DNA from: Ascidia mentula
Taxonomy: Eukaryota > Chordata > Ascidiacea > Phlebobranchia > Ascidiidae
Reading direction: 5' to 3'
Length of the DNA stretch: 64,000 nucleotides
Assembly: GCA_947561715.1 (NCBI GenBank)
Contig: OX387205.1
Coordinates: 3,911,001-3,975,000 of the forward strand
Shown here: one piece after another, positions 12,798 through 24,950 of the stretch
Layout: each line of letters starts with the position of its first letter
Position numbering within the stretch: position 1 is the stretch's first letter
Made by a program: the position numbers and the translations under genes
Notes under the pieces: model-generated
Database searches by the model: none
The model's input: only the letters and a program-made list of their open reading frames with translations
Told to the model about the DNA's origin: nothing

Positions 12798-15700
12798 ATG
12801 ATCTCTAGAGTTGGTTTAAAGATCGTCTGGGTTATGGTGGTTTGGAGAACGGCAATTGCCCAAGATATGATATCAGCAAACACAACAAAACGTGAGTAGG
12901 AAACTAACTTTAAAGGTTATCAATTTCACTTTATAACCAGTGGTGATATCAAAAACGTTACGAAAGTGTTCCATCAAAAAAAAAACATTAAACCATAACT
13001 ATCATGGCTATGATTAATAACTGGTTTGCCAATAAGAATCAGGGGTTCGCACGAATGCCACGAATGCTTATAAATTCGTTTCCATGTAAAATACATGTTA
13101 CTATACAGTTTATACTGCGACGATGATTGTCTCAATCGTGCAAAATTGGTACGAATAGCGAACGTAGTTAGCGTCACTAAAAACCAGAAATTAAGAAGAA
13201 GGAAACCGACGTATGCCAAGACCGGTTTACACTAAAGCACAGTTCTTTATCCACGTCGAACATCTTTTTTATCTGTTAAAAGTGTGTTTGCATCAATTAG
13301 GTTTGCCATTTCGGTGCTGTTTTACCACAAGATTTTCGTTTGAGGTTTGAAGGGGTTTATGTTATGTAGGCGCGTGCCAAGGACCATTCGACAGCATCCA
13401 ATGCAAGTGTCCTGACACTATGTTCTCCTGCACATGTCGAAATGACAGCAACTGCACTTGGGGATCAGGATGTGTTCCAAAGACATGGAGATTTGATGGC
13501 TTCAACCAGTGTGGTGACCAGAGTGATGAGCTTCCTGCTAAACAGCCAGATGCTATGTATTGTGATTGCGCGAACAGCACAGATGAATGTGATAGGGGAT
13601 ACCCAAAATATTACTCCAAGTCTCAAAGGTATTTCAAAGAATAAACAGGGATTTTTTTTAAATTGCGTTGTTTTTTTTAGTGATAGTGACGATGCCGAAT
13701 TGTAGGCGATATATATATATATATATAAAACAACAGAAACTCAAATAACTTTTTCCTATATAACTATAAAAAATCTGATACCCAGTCTTTTTTGTATTTG
13801 TTACCTAAAAGACTGTCGGGAGATTCCTATATTTTTGCTATCAGGTTAAAATGTTAATTTTAATGCGATGTGCTTGTTTTCGGCGGGTGGACAATACTAA
13901 AACCAAAATACTAATTTTATCAATTTTGCGATATGCATTATTCAAACGTTATATTGCTATCAGGTGCGACAACTTGCAAGCCTGCAGTGATTGGAGTGAT
14001 GAAAAAAACTGTCCGGATCCATGTTCTGCCAACGAATTCAAATGTGCGTGTTACGGCACGGTGAATGACGTTTGTGCAGAACCGTGTGTTCCAGATAGCT
14101 GGGTAAACGACGGCTACAACGACTGCGGCGATTGGAGCGATGAACCGGCAGCCCAATGCCCTACGAACGAATTCAAATGTGCCTGTTGGGGTCAAAAAGA
14201 ATGCACCGGGTGTGTGTCCAATACCAAGATCTGCGATGGATCTAACGACTGTAACGACTGGTCAGATGAAAGAAACTGCACCTGCAAAGAATCCGAATTC
14301 CCATGTGACTGCTACACCACCCTCAACTGCACGTCCACGATAACAACAGGCTGCATACCCGGTTCTTATCGATGCGATGGCAAATCTCATTGCGGAGATT
14401 GGAGTGATGAAAGAAACTGCTCCTGCAAACCAAACCAGTTCACTTGTAATTGCTACAAACAACCAAGTGGCTGCGGGAGGAGCAATGGATGCATCAGCAT
14501 GGCACGAAGATGCGACGGAACACCAGATTGTCCTGGTATGGAAGATGAGATGAACTGCACTTGTAACCAATTTCAGTGCGGTTGCTACAGCTACAAATGC
14601 CCGTTAACAGGGTGCCTGAATCAAACAAAAACTTGCAACGGGGTAAATGATTGTGGCGACTGGACAGATGAGCTTAACTGCACTCAATTTACTGAAACCA
14701 ATAATGTTTGTAAAACGACATCAGCTTGGTGTGGAAATGAAGTAATTATACAGGATTGTGACATATCTCACTCATTGGAGTACGTCACTGGATATGATAT
14801 TCGTCTTTATCCCTTGTACGACTACAGATGCTCACCTGATAAAGTTGTATGCGTCAGTGGTAACAGGTATACCACCGGGATGACCAAACACTGCAGTGGA
14901 CTATTTCAATGCAAAGACGGTACTTTTATCGATAACAAATACTTCTGCGACGATAACAGCGCCGTCGGATCATCCTGCAACGATGACAGCGACGAACAAC
15001 GTGCAAGATTTGGATTTCGTTGCTCAGGGCCTACCAGAAAATCAGTTTGTACTTTGCCCCAAGCCAACCTCTACGATTCGGTGCCAAATTGTGCCGACCA
15101 ATCAGACTTGTGCTTCGTTGGGGGTGAATTCAGATGTTTTCAGTGCCTTGATCGGCGTCACATAATTGCCCCGAGTCAGGTTTGCGACGGCATTGTCGAC
15201 TGTTATGATTTATCGGACGAATGTTTTTGCAAAAATGTGTCGATTTGCAACGAGTTGCAGGGCACATGTCCAAGTGGACAGATGCGTTGTAATGCAAGCT
15301 GCGTGAACATGACGGAAGCTTTGTGCAACCCCAATGTAGACTGTTTAGGTTCAAACACAAAGTACTGCAGTTGCAGTCAATTAACAAACGAATTTATGCA
15401 GTGTCAAACTTGGAATGGCTTCGAAATGGTGCGAAAGTGCGACGGAAACCCGGAATGTAAACTGTTGGAGGACGAATGTACTGGATGTCCCAATCCACCA
15501 TCTTTTTGTCAAACCCCGTGTGCTCAACATATTTCAAATCTCTGGCAACGGTTGAAGTTGACCAGCAAAGTACGATTTTGCGATGGTATCGTTGAAAAGA
15601 TATATGGGGTGCTTATTAGTCCGGAGTGTGCACTGCAAGGGGAACAGTACTGCAACACTTCAAGGTTTTACTGCATTCGAAACACAATCGACGTCAATAT

Positions 15701-17177
15701 CCCACTGTCGCAAGTCTGCAATGGTCTTATGGATTGCGACGACGGCTCTGATGAAGACGCTGCCCTCTGCAGGGGACGATGGATGGAATGTGCGAACCAA
15801 AAGCATAATATATCTTCTAGTTTGGTTTGCGATGGAATTTTTGACTGCGATGATCGAAGTGACGAAGCCGAACAGCTCTGCCACAGTACACGATTTAAAT
15901 GCCTCTCCGGCAACGTGTATTCCATCGACCAAAGCCTTGTGGAGGATGGGGTTACAAACTGCCAAGATGGCAACGACGAATGTGTCACAGTTTTTTCCAA
16001 TCGATACGAAATGATCGCGTCACCAGTTTTTAGAGCATTTTTCTGGACTATGGGCATTCTTGCGATTATTGGCAACGCCGCGATTTTTTTCGCCACAGCA
16101 ATATCGTACAAGTCCAATGCAGTAACCTCAATCGCAAAATGCACCAACATGTTTATTCTTAATCTCTCCGTAGCTGATTTTCTTATGGGCGTTTATCTCA
16201 TAAGTATCGTGTCTGTGGGAGTTTCTTTTAAAGGCTCGTACTGCATCCATGACAAGATGTGGAGGACCAGTTATGCTTGTTCAAGTTTAGGTGCTCTTGC
16301 CATTATATCTTGCGAGGCATCAGCCTTTATCATGACGGCAATGACAACCTTCAGATTTCTGACGATTCAAAATCCATTACTTGGTCGTCAGATCGAATTT
16401 AAAACCGTGGCAATTTTAACAACATCACTGACCTGGGGCTTAGCTTTGGTTACTGCCGTTCTACCATTGTTGAATTTTGAATATTTTCAAACCACCATAT
16501 GGTTTCCCAATTACTTCTTCGGTTCACAGGAAGTCGAAGTGGAAGAGATGATTCAACTTGCCAGACGCATTTCCAACACAACCATTACAACTTGGTTAGA
16601 AGCAAGGGACGTCGTCTCCGAAGCGTTTCCCACCTCCATACGTGGCGAGTTCGGATATTACGGGAAAACAAGTGTATGTATGCCTCGCTTATTTGCGACA
16701 AGAAACGAACGAGGCTGGGAATATTCAACTGCTATCATCACCATTAACTTTCTGATGTTTTTGTTCATCTTTTTTGCCTACATCTATATTTACAAAGCGA
16801 GCAACCGAATGAAAAAGCACAAAACTACCGACTCAAGCACCAAGATGCAGAAGAGAATCTTCCGATTAATTGCTACTGATTTCTGCTGTTGGATTCCGGT
16901 TTGTCTCATGGTTTTTTTGAGTGTGGCTGGAGTCAAGATGCCCACTGAGGCTTACGTGGCCAGCGCATGCATCCTGTTGCCGATTAACAGTGCTTTAAAC
17001 CCTATTATCTACTCCAATTTCATTACACATAAATTGTCGCAATCCAAACAGATTGTGAGCAAAAAAACATCTTCTACCTTTGCTGCCTCCGGTAGCGCTT
17101 CGTCGAAACAAAAGGCACCACCCCAAAACAATTCCGAAGTTTTGTTGAAAGAGATAAATCAACCTAATGAGGCATAG
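12798..17177 (+). CDS. LDLa-repeat relaxin-receptor-like GPCR, copy 1
   Basis: Exons are 12798-12891 (signal peptide, MISRVGLKIVWVMVVWRTAI), 13370-13628 and 13964-17177. Phases agree and give 1,188 residues. The upstream open frame from 13851 to 13963 is intron. The extracellular part has about 15 LDLa-like modules with the CDG..DC.D.SDE signature, some degenerate. No leucine-rich repeats separate them from the membrane domain. The 7TM domain begins at FRAFFWTMGILAIIGN. TM3 ends TTFRFLTI in place of DRY, TM6 has FCCWIPVCLM, and TM7 has LPINSALNPIIYS (NPxxY kept). The TM6-TM7 pattern is that of relaxin/LGR type C receptors (established family knowledge). It is predicted to be a plasma-membrane receptor; the ligand is unknown. 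The nearest known architecture is the snail GRL101 type, which also has LRRs. The exon 3 frame is intact and equal in length (3214 bases) to copy 2. Confidence 0.88.
13709..13727. repeat. AT dinucleotide microsatellite
   Basis: A run of alternating A and T lies in intron 2 of the LDLa receptor; it is shorter and degenerate in the inverted copy near 52400. Confidence 0.9.
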
Positions 17178-17261
17178 GAAAACGCTTGTATTTTTTTCTG
17201 ACTTGCGTATGTATATTTGGGCGAAATGTCTTCCGTCCAATTTTGATGTGTATCTGTACAT

Positions 17262-17535
17262 CAGGGGTGCACAACCTGTGGCGTACGGCCTCATGTGGCC
17301 GAGATGCTTTAACTCATGCAGTCATGCACATCCTTTATAGTATATTTTGTTGGCCGTGCGTGGTCAAAATCTAAACAGGTTTCGCCTGGATGCTTGGCTC
17401 ACATGTATTTTTAGGGGAGTTACACTTTTAGGGATATGTAAATGCATAATTATCAGTTTGGAATTACTGACGGTCGTTGGTGAAATAAAGTCCGTGTGAT
17501 GCGGCCGGCATTAAAAAGTAGGTTGTGCGCGCCTG
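17262..17535. mobile_element. hAT-like MITE with terminal inverted repeats and 8-bp target duplication
   Basis: The left end is CAGGGGTGCACAACCT and the right end AGGTTGTGCGCGCCTG, so the termini are inverted with two mismatches. It is flanked by CTGTACAT and CTGTATGT, an 8-bp near-duplicate as expected for hAT elements. There is no transposase. The inverted partner copy is at 48473-48787 in the same context, so insertion predates the duplication. Confidence 0.75.
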
Positions 17536-17654
17536 CTGTATGTAAATACGAATTAGTGTGCTGGAAATAGTAATTGCATTGTAGATATTCAGATGAAGTT
17601 TCATGATGCTCTTTTTTGTTTCGTGCAAAGTGTAGCAAAGTTTTGCTCTTTTTT

Positions 17655-17887
17655 GTTCCCAACCTTTTTTGTTACATTCCTCCCTTTGCCCATAGTGGAA
17701 CTATTCATTCCTCCCCATATTACTAAAAATTTAATCTTTGCTAAATATTTTGCACCTATCTGAAAAAGATATTTAGTGCGATAACATTTTCAATGTAAAA
17801 AAATCTTAAAGTTTTTATAAAATTCCTCCCCTGAACTCATGAAATTCCTCCCTAGGGAGGAATTCCTCCCCGGTTGGGAACCACTGG
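17655..17887. mobile_element. hAT-like MITE specific to the left arm
   Basis: The ends read GTTCCCAACC and GGTTGGGAACCACTGG, with inner ATTCCTCCC repeats near both ends. The matching places in the inverted partner (near 48345) and in the direct copy (near 5640) run straight through without it. It therefore inserted after those duplications. Confidence 0.65.
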
Positions 17888-18873
17888 TTTAAAGTTCAAC
17901 ATCCACATCTTATTATCGTACTGTTGCGTTTTAACTGTCTTTCCCTGCTGTGTGTTGCATGTCTTGCTAAATTCGCAGTTTCGTCTCTTAAATATTGCCT
18001 ATTCTTTTGGAATTGAAATCAATAATATAAATCTACGCGCAAAATTTACTTGGTCTCAATGGTAGGAAATATTTTCTGAAAGCACGTGTGTCGCAAATAA
18101 TAATGAATAGACAAACGCAGCTTTGTGGTGAGTTGATTGGCAGAAACGAACGGCTTCTATGCTTGAGAAGATTTTGCCATGTCAACCTAATGGTATTCCC
18201 AGAAATTTCGCCCGACAGGTTCATCGTTCTCCCAAACGGTTCATCGTTCTCTAAAAGTACCGGGGCATAATCACTAGGCGGGGTAAATTAAATATGCGTT
18301 TATTCCAGCCTACAATTGGTATGGCCACCAGCACTGTAGATATGACAGATATACCAACGCTTTAGGCCTAATATGTTCAAGGGTAGTAGTGGGCGTCAAA
18401 CCCCGACCGACCTAAGGTTGGTTGTGGCTCAGTGGAAACGATAAACAAACCTTCTAGAAACATCAGTGAACGAATAGCAAGCGGTTTTGTTGGCTGGGAA
18501 CTCTTTATCAATCAGCAGTCTATGTGTCAAAATTATTGTGTGTGGATATAACCGTGAACGTGGGTTAAAGTCAATATGGGTCTTGGCAACACGCCAGATG
18601 GACAACGGTCATGCTGAAGTGGACACGGGCGAATTTCTAGCTAGCGCGCAAACGAGGTTTTGCAATCTTGGCAAGCTGCAAGAAACGGGAAAAAATCACT
18701 TTGAAATCCAATACAAAATTATTTTTTTTGCGGACAAAAACGGATTTTTGCTAGTACAGAACTTCTGTGTTGTTGAAATACCCTGCAGCCGAATTAATGT
18801 TTTGAAGAAATTTAGCATAGACTCTTTTCACAGATGTCATAGAATACAGCAATAGACTTCCTGTCTGGTGACA

Positions 18874-20500
18874 ATGTGGAGGAAAAGGAGCACGGAAGTT
18901 CACAGATATACGGAAGGAAAAGGTAACGGATCATATTTGGCGGTAAGTAGACAAACTAAGAAATATATTGCTGGTTAAACAAGTAGTAGGGGCAAATGTC
19001 ACACGAATAGGAGATAAAATGCAGCTCCAATTTTAATATTTCCTGACATATGTGCAGTAGGTGCATTTGGTGTGCTATAGGTCCACCAAATAAGGGTACG
19101 CTGGTTTCGCTAGAGTTTCAGATACTTATAAGGCCCTTAATAAAACTAGCAGTGTTATGTACGTTGGGTTGTCTGGGTTCCAATTGGTCTGATCCTTGTA
19201 TTTCCGCATGTGTACGCACAATGGAAATGCAATACGAAAAATTCCGAGCAAGATCGAAACGCGGAAATTGCCTGTGCTATAAGAAATATTTGATTAGCTG
19301 TATCACAAATGAGGCATGAATAATATCATTATGAAAAAAAAAAAACTGTGTTTGTTGTTTCTGTTTGAAACATTTTCCTTTTTGCGATTTGACAATTCCG
19401 TCTCTCCTGCTTGACATATAATGCAGCTATTGGTTTTTGCGACTAAAAATGTCGCTTGGGAAAACTTAATTGTAAAAAGGAAACAAAAAGTAACATTTAC
19501 CAAGTAATAAACGCGAACTTTCTGCTTAGCAATGGAGCAATTGCATTTCCCATCCGTACAAATGCAAAGTAGACGGTAAGAAACGGGACAAATCCACATG
19601 AAACTTTAAGATTGACATCAAGCTTTGCATTGCATCGAAACTTCATAGAACCAACAACATAAATATGTGTTGCAGGCGTTCTTGTGCTCCACTGTCGGAT
19701 TTCTACTTATGGCAATCATGTGCGCACTCCACATACAACGCTCTTATAAGCTGCGAGCAGCACAACGGCCCCACCAAGCGCGAGTGGAGCGCTCTATAAC
19801 AGAGCCACATGAGCAACAAAGCAACAATGTTGCAGAGCAACCGGAGTGCGTTACTTTAGTGGAAGCGTACGGCATTGCCAGCTTCCACAACGCATTGAAC
19901 AAGATACCGCACAAGACTGCGTATTCTCAAAGCTCTAGGTCGTGCTATTGCAGCAGCGGCCGTCTGGACTTGGATAAACTGCACGAAGAGGGGGAAGGTT
20001 CCCACAATTTTCGTCGCGTTTTTGTTTACGCTTCATTTTCGTGCGAAGAAGTGCAGCGATTTGACGCCTACGCAGCAGTTTTTAACGGAATGGTGGCCGC
20101 ATGCTGGATTTTTATGATGTATGGAACAGTCGGACGAAAACGGAAAAACAAAAACCAAAGGCGAGAATCCACATGTGTGAATACAGCATTCCATTCCATG
20201 GAGTCTTCAACTTCTCGAATAATACGGACAATTGTTTTGGCAAGAAACAACTTAAGCACTTTACTTCTTATGCAACGATATTATTTCTTCCACCAGATTA
20301 AAACAATATTCATTATGAAGCTATATATGAAGCAATTTACTGTTAATGTTAGTAATCAAAGAAAGCAATGTTTCATTAAGGAAATAAGAATTTATCCAGA
20401 TTGTGTGTGTGGTGTTCGTCATGCTGATGCAAAGCGATGTGTCGACGCTAAACATGTCCGGATTTCGGCCCAATCCGTACCATTTTCATATATTTATTGA
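18874..20500 (+). CDS. Multi-copy membrane-protein gene, copy B (unrecognised family)
   Basis: The first exon 18874-18942 (MWRKRSTEVHRYTEGKGNGS...) ends at a GTAAGT donor. The last exon starts at 19675 after TGTTGCAG. Two conserved exon-like blocks lie between them, around 19060-19300 (it encodes a hydrophobic stretch, WVVWVPIGLILVFPHVYAQW, in one frame) and 19524-19569 (46 bases, GTAAGA donor). Their phases could not be reconciled, so the exon chain is unresolved. The last exon encodes a hydrophobic segment (LCSTVGFLLMAIMCALHI), a polar part with SRSCYCSSGRLDLDKLHEEG, and a second one (AVFNGMVAACWIFMMYGTV) followed by basic residues. Copies C and D stop soon after, but this copy reads on for about 85 more codons because the stop is changed. 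Topology vaguely recalls BK beta/TipE proteins, too weakly to name. It may be a decaying copy. Confidence 0.5.
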
Positions 20501-21113
20501 CGTCATCAATAAATTTTTGCTCAAATGTTTGTTTCATTAAATACAATTTTTTTGTATAAATCCCAACGACAAATACTTGATTCCAAGAACAGTTTAATTG
20601 TAGGACTTGCTGCCAATATTTCGATTCAGTGTAGCTTACATATTCGGATTGGATCAAATTACGGGCTTTTAAGTGAAAAGTTGATGTCTTATACATTATA
20701 CCTACGCAAGCATCGGCCGTAAGCACGAATGTCACTTCGATAATTATCGTAACTATCGATAATCAAATACAGAGCTTGTTGCTCAAAATACATTATTAAA
20801 ATATCACCATCAAAATCGTTTTACCGTTGTTTACGTTGCGCGTGTTGGAATAAATGACGTTAAAGATATCGTGAAAGAGTTTATATGGATGCCTTATGTT
20901 TCCCGCCACACCTTTCCAACATGTTTCCGATTTGAAACTTGTTTCAAATGTTGTACGGACTAATTCAACGGTCTAAGCCACATACAGTTGAACACTGGGC
21001 CGTCTGCGTGTTTAGACCTCGTCTGACGTTTCCTCAATTAATCAATTTCCTGTCATCTTCTGCCGTTTATTTTTCACGTCAATGCGATTTCCACATTGTC
21101 ATTTGTTGGTGAC
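20501..21113. other. Intergenic stretch with half of a middle-repetitive element
   Basis: 20730-21079 matches inverted 43183-43500, and 20920-21075 also matches direct 46740-46865. It contains TTTCCTCAATTAATCAATTT in all three places. No gene is seen. It ends at the LTR element. Confidence 0.6.
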
Positions 21114-23666
21114 TGTTGTAAAATTAAGACATACAAAGACGGAATAATCAGCCCAAGTGTGTCGCCGTGGAGAGCGCAACCTCTTGTTGTCAAGGATGAG
21201 GTTTCTGGGAAAAAAAGATTGTGTATTGACTATTCCCAGACTATAAATTTATATACTGAGTTAGATGCATATCCGTTACCCCGGATTGATGACATTGTTA
21301 ACAACCTTGCGAAATACTTCTGGTTTTCCACGTTTGACCTCAAGTCTGCCTATCATCAGGTTCCAATTTGCGAGCAAGACAAACCCTATACGGCTTTCGA
21401 AGGTGATGGAAAGTTATGGGAATTTAACAGAATTCCGTTTGGAGTAACTAATGGTGTCCCTGCTTTTCAACGAGTTATGGACAATCTTGTTCAAGACTGC
21501 AATCTCAAAGATACATATCCTTATCTGGATAACGTGACTGTGGCTGGGATTACAAAGGAAGAACATGATCGCAATGTAAAAGCATTTTTGAGTGCCATAG
21601 CATCGCGTAACTTCACACTAAATGAGGCTAAAACTGTTTCCAATGTAACCAAAATCAACATTCTTGGATACACTGTTGGAAATGGTACCATTGCGCCTGA
21701 TGCTGATCGATTGGAGCCACTCCGCTCTCTCATGCCACCATCAAACAAACGATCCTTGCAGCGTGTACTTGGATTGTTTGCATATTATTCCAAGTGGATT
21801 AAAGACTTCGCAAATAAAGTTCATCGGCTAAGACAAGTCAAGACCTTTCCTCTGGATAGTGCGTCTGTTCAAGATTTTGAAAAGTTGAAAATGGATATCG
21901 AACGTGCGGCATTGACAGCCATCGATGAGCACCAGACTTTCGTAGTTGAATGCGACGCATCCGATGTTGCTATCTCCGCCACACTTAACCAAGGGGGACG
22001 ACCGGTTGCATTCTGGTCTCGTGTTCTCCAAAGAAGTGAACGGTTTTACCCGGCAGTCGAAAAGGAAGCAACTTCTATAATAGAGGCTGTGAGAAAGTGG
22101 GGTCATTTGTTGTCCCGAGCTCCCTTTGTTATTATTACAGATCAACGTTCAGTTTCGTTCATGATGGACAATCGCCGTCGATCCAAAATCAAGAACAGCA
22201 AAATCCAATGCTGGAGATTGGAGCTTGCTTCTTATTCATATGAAATACGATACCGACCTGGAAAAGACAATATTGGCCCGGACACGTTTACACGAGCAAC
22301 TTGTTCTACTGTTTTTCCGTCGTCGCTTATGGATATACATGCTGGATTATGCCACCCTGGTGTAACACGTTTATTGCATTTCGTACGGTCTAAAAATTTG
22401 CCTTTCTCAACGAGTGACGTCAGGCGAGTTTGTACTTCGTGTCAAGTTTGTGCAGAACTAAAGCCTAAGTTCTATTCACCGTCTGACGCTACATTAATTA
22501 AGGCAACACACCCGTGGGAAAGGATATCTGTTGATTTTAAAGGCCCGTTGCCATCATCAACAAAAAATGTGTATGTGATCACGATAATAGATGAGTACTC
22601 GCGTTTTCCATTTGTTTTTCCTTGTGCGAATATGTTATCAACCACTGTTGTAAAATGTTTCGAAACATTATTTTCTCTGTGTGGTTTGCCCAGTTACGTT
22701 CATTCGGACCGCGGTAGATCCTTCATATCTTCTGAGTTAAAAGATTATTTGCTCCAACGTGGCATTGCGTCTAGCCATTCAACCCCTTATCATCCGCTTG
22801 GTAATTCGCAAGTTGAACGATTTAATGGCATTATATGGAAAGCAGTTCGTCTATGTTTGCGTTCCAACAACATGCCAGTTACTCAATGGGAATTAGTATT
22901 GCCCAATGCACTCCGGTCAATTCGTTCGTTATTGTGCACCGCTACCAATTCCACGCCCCATGAGTTATTTTTCGCCTTTTCCCATCGCTCACCGAATGGG
23001 AAATCACTGCCATCTTGGCTACGAGATTCCAATTACGCTTTTCTCCGAAAATTTGTGCGTTCTCATAAGAACGATGATTTGGTTGAACGGGTGGAACTAA
23101 AAGATGTTAACCCCACGTACGCAAGAATCCGTTTTTCTGACGGGCGAGAGGATAATGTGTCAGTGCGTGATTTATCGCCTTGTCCACCTGCTAATGAGTC
23201 GAATCATGACTTATCGTCTAATGTGGACGAATCGGGTGATAATGTTGGGCTTAACATTGAGGACAACTGTGAACCTGCTGTGAATGACGATATTATTCAT
23301 AATGACCGCACGATTAATGTTCCGCTAGAACCTGTTCTTCGTCGTTCTTCACGTGCCAATTTTGGTGTTCCACCTCCGCGGTATGGCAGCGGTATGTAGC
23401 TGGGGAGAATGTTGTAAAATTAAGACAAGACTTGTCTTAATAGGTATGTGCCAGTGGCGGTGCGCGGGTTGCCCTGGGCTTTGCGCGCTCTACGCTTGCT
23501 TGGGTGGTTGGCTGTGTGCTGTCGCGCACGTGTTCTGTTGGTGTAGTTTTTAGTTCTCGTTCAGGTGTGTGTGCTGTTTTCTTTCGACCAATGTATTTTT
23601 CAGTTGTTCCTTAGTTACAGTGACTTAAAGCCTCATTTAGGAAATAAACAATTTAACATCATAACA
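21114..23666 (+). mobile_element. Ty3/gypsy LTR retrotransposon, incomplete
   Basis: The element begins and ends with the TG...CA pattern and is flanked by the 5-bp duplication GTGAC (21109-21113 and 23667-23671). Parts present are a pol region with reverse transcriptase, RNase H, integrase zinc-binding region and integrase core in Ty3/gypsy order (about 21120-23399), a purine-rich tract, and the 3' LTR (23410-23666, 257 bp). It is broken, with about one major break; gag and protease parts are not seen. It interrupts a middle-repetitive element whose near-uninterrupted relative is at 46740-47100. The inverted partner region at 43183 lacks it, so it is younger than the duplication. Confidence 0.85.
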
Positions 23667-23671
23667 GTGAC

Positions 23672-23960
23672 TTACACATCAGCGCATGATGCCGATTGGA
23701 CAAGGTAAACACCATGTGTATAGGAGCATATTCTGACCAATCAAATGGCTGTTTCTTTATTCATGATGGATCGCGTTAATCTGTAATCTCATTTTGATGC
23801 ACAATATCCTCGTTGTCCATGTACGGAAACTCACATTAGGGAAAACGGAGCGATTAGCACCATTACTACTTGCCTTTCCTCGGAACACTCTGTGTAGGTA
23901 CCAGGCGAAAAGCTCGGGGAATACCGTTTACGTGGCAAAACCTCAAGCAAAATCGTTCTC
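23672..23960 (+). repeat. Second half of the middle-repetitive element
   Basis: It matches 46880-47100 in the same orientation and 6290-6500 inverted, for example GATTGGACAAGGTAAAC and CGGAGCGATTAGCACCATT. It lies directly after the LTR element, whose insertion separated it from 20920-21079. Confidence 0.65.
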
Positions 23961-24950
23961 GAATTAAGTCTTCATCATATGTGATAAAGGATTGATTTTG
24001 ATGCGTATTTTAGTACCCACCTGTTTACATTCAACTGGTATGAACATACTGTATCCAGTACATTGAACATTGGATATTCCGGATTCGATCGAACCGACAA
24101 ATGTGTTTTAAACCTGACTTTGTCTTGCAAACGTTCTTTCACAAAAATTAATTTATTTAAACACAGCTTAGACATGTTTGCCACATGTCACTAAAAAGGC
24201 ACTGCAACACATACTTCCAACCTGTTCCCTGGTTATTTAACAAAGGATTGGGTAATAAACATAAAAACATGAAAGATTACGACAAGGTATCATGTTGCAC
24301 AGCACGATGCAGTTACGTCGGTTTTTATTACAGCGAATAAAACTTTATAAACTATGGTTTTATCGTGGATACAAACAAGGAAATGGTTTGATTATCAAAT
24401 GTGATCAATTAATCACCCCCCGAGAAAACAGTTGTATGTTCCACAAGTAAAACTAACATCGTATTGCCTCGATCAAAGTTCTAATACGTAATTGAGTCTA
24501 TGAATTTGGGGGATGTTATTTGTCACAACTACAATTTCCGTTGCCTCGCGTGCGTGCGTTTGGTCGCTTCTGGCTACAACCGTGCGTAATACAAGTATGA
24601 ATGTCTGGCATAAAACTTGCTGAACATCGCGTGTTTGGTTTTAGCGACAGTTTAAGCAGAAATCTGTCGCATCGTTTAGTCATGGTAATAATTCTGTGAT
24701 GAAAATGTCATGAAAATGAAAGGAGAGACATGTTGCATCCATTAAGGCAGCATAGGAGAAAAGTAAGTGTAGCATAAAGCTTTCCGCAAGCGTTGGAAAA
24801 AAGATTTTTGAAAAAAGACAGAAGATTTATGAAAAAAGACAATTCGATCAAAGAAGCGCATGATTAGCAAACATGCAAAATAAACCAATCTTTTTTAGGA
24901 AAATAACCGCATAATTATTTGTCTGTTTTGGATACTTTCAAAAATTATAG
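23961..24950 (+). promoter_or_regulatory. Upstream region of the full-length CUB adhesion receptor
   Basis: No gene is seen. 24430-24950 is conserved with the upstream region of the left paralogue (4683-5200), and its GC-richer core at 24540-24640 recurs at 58683-58785 in front of a receptor remnant. The ATG at 24951 follows AAAATTATAG directly, an acceptor with no 5' leader. A promoter function is inferred from position and conservation. Confidence 0.4.

Larger units (their letters stand above)
17178..18873. other. Region between the LDLa receptor and membrane-protein copy B
   Basis: Apart from the two hAT-like MITEs, no gene is seen. The stretch is homologous to 5516-7601 (direct) and to 45582-48871 (inverted, with extra insertions there). 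Confidence 0.5.
8880..21079. repeat. Left arm of the large inverted duplication (partner about 43183-58682)
   Basis: Matching anchors in opposite orientation include 9290-9340 with 58155-58215, 10700-10925 with 56740-56990, 12798-17177 with 53336-48872, 17262-17535 with 48787-48473, 18874-20262 with 45581-44235, and 20920-21079 with 43183-43350. The arms differ by indels: the left arm is about 12.2 kb and the right about 15.5 kb. Extra material in the right arm includes about 55190-56740 and sequence around 46-47.4 kb. Confidence 0.85.

Noticed and set aside
13851-13963. Start of the LDLa receptor at the upstream ATG of its long open frame
   Set aside because: This stretch precedes a good acceptor (GCTATCAG) whose exon joins in phase to exon 2; translation upstream of it lacks LDLa cysteines and differs between the two copies.
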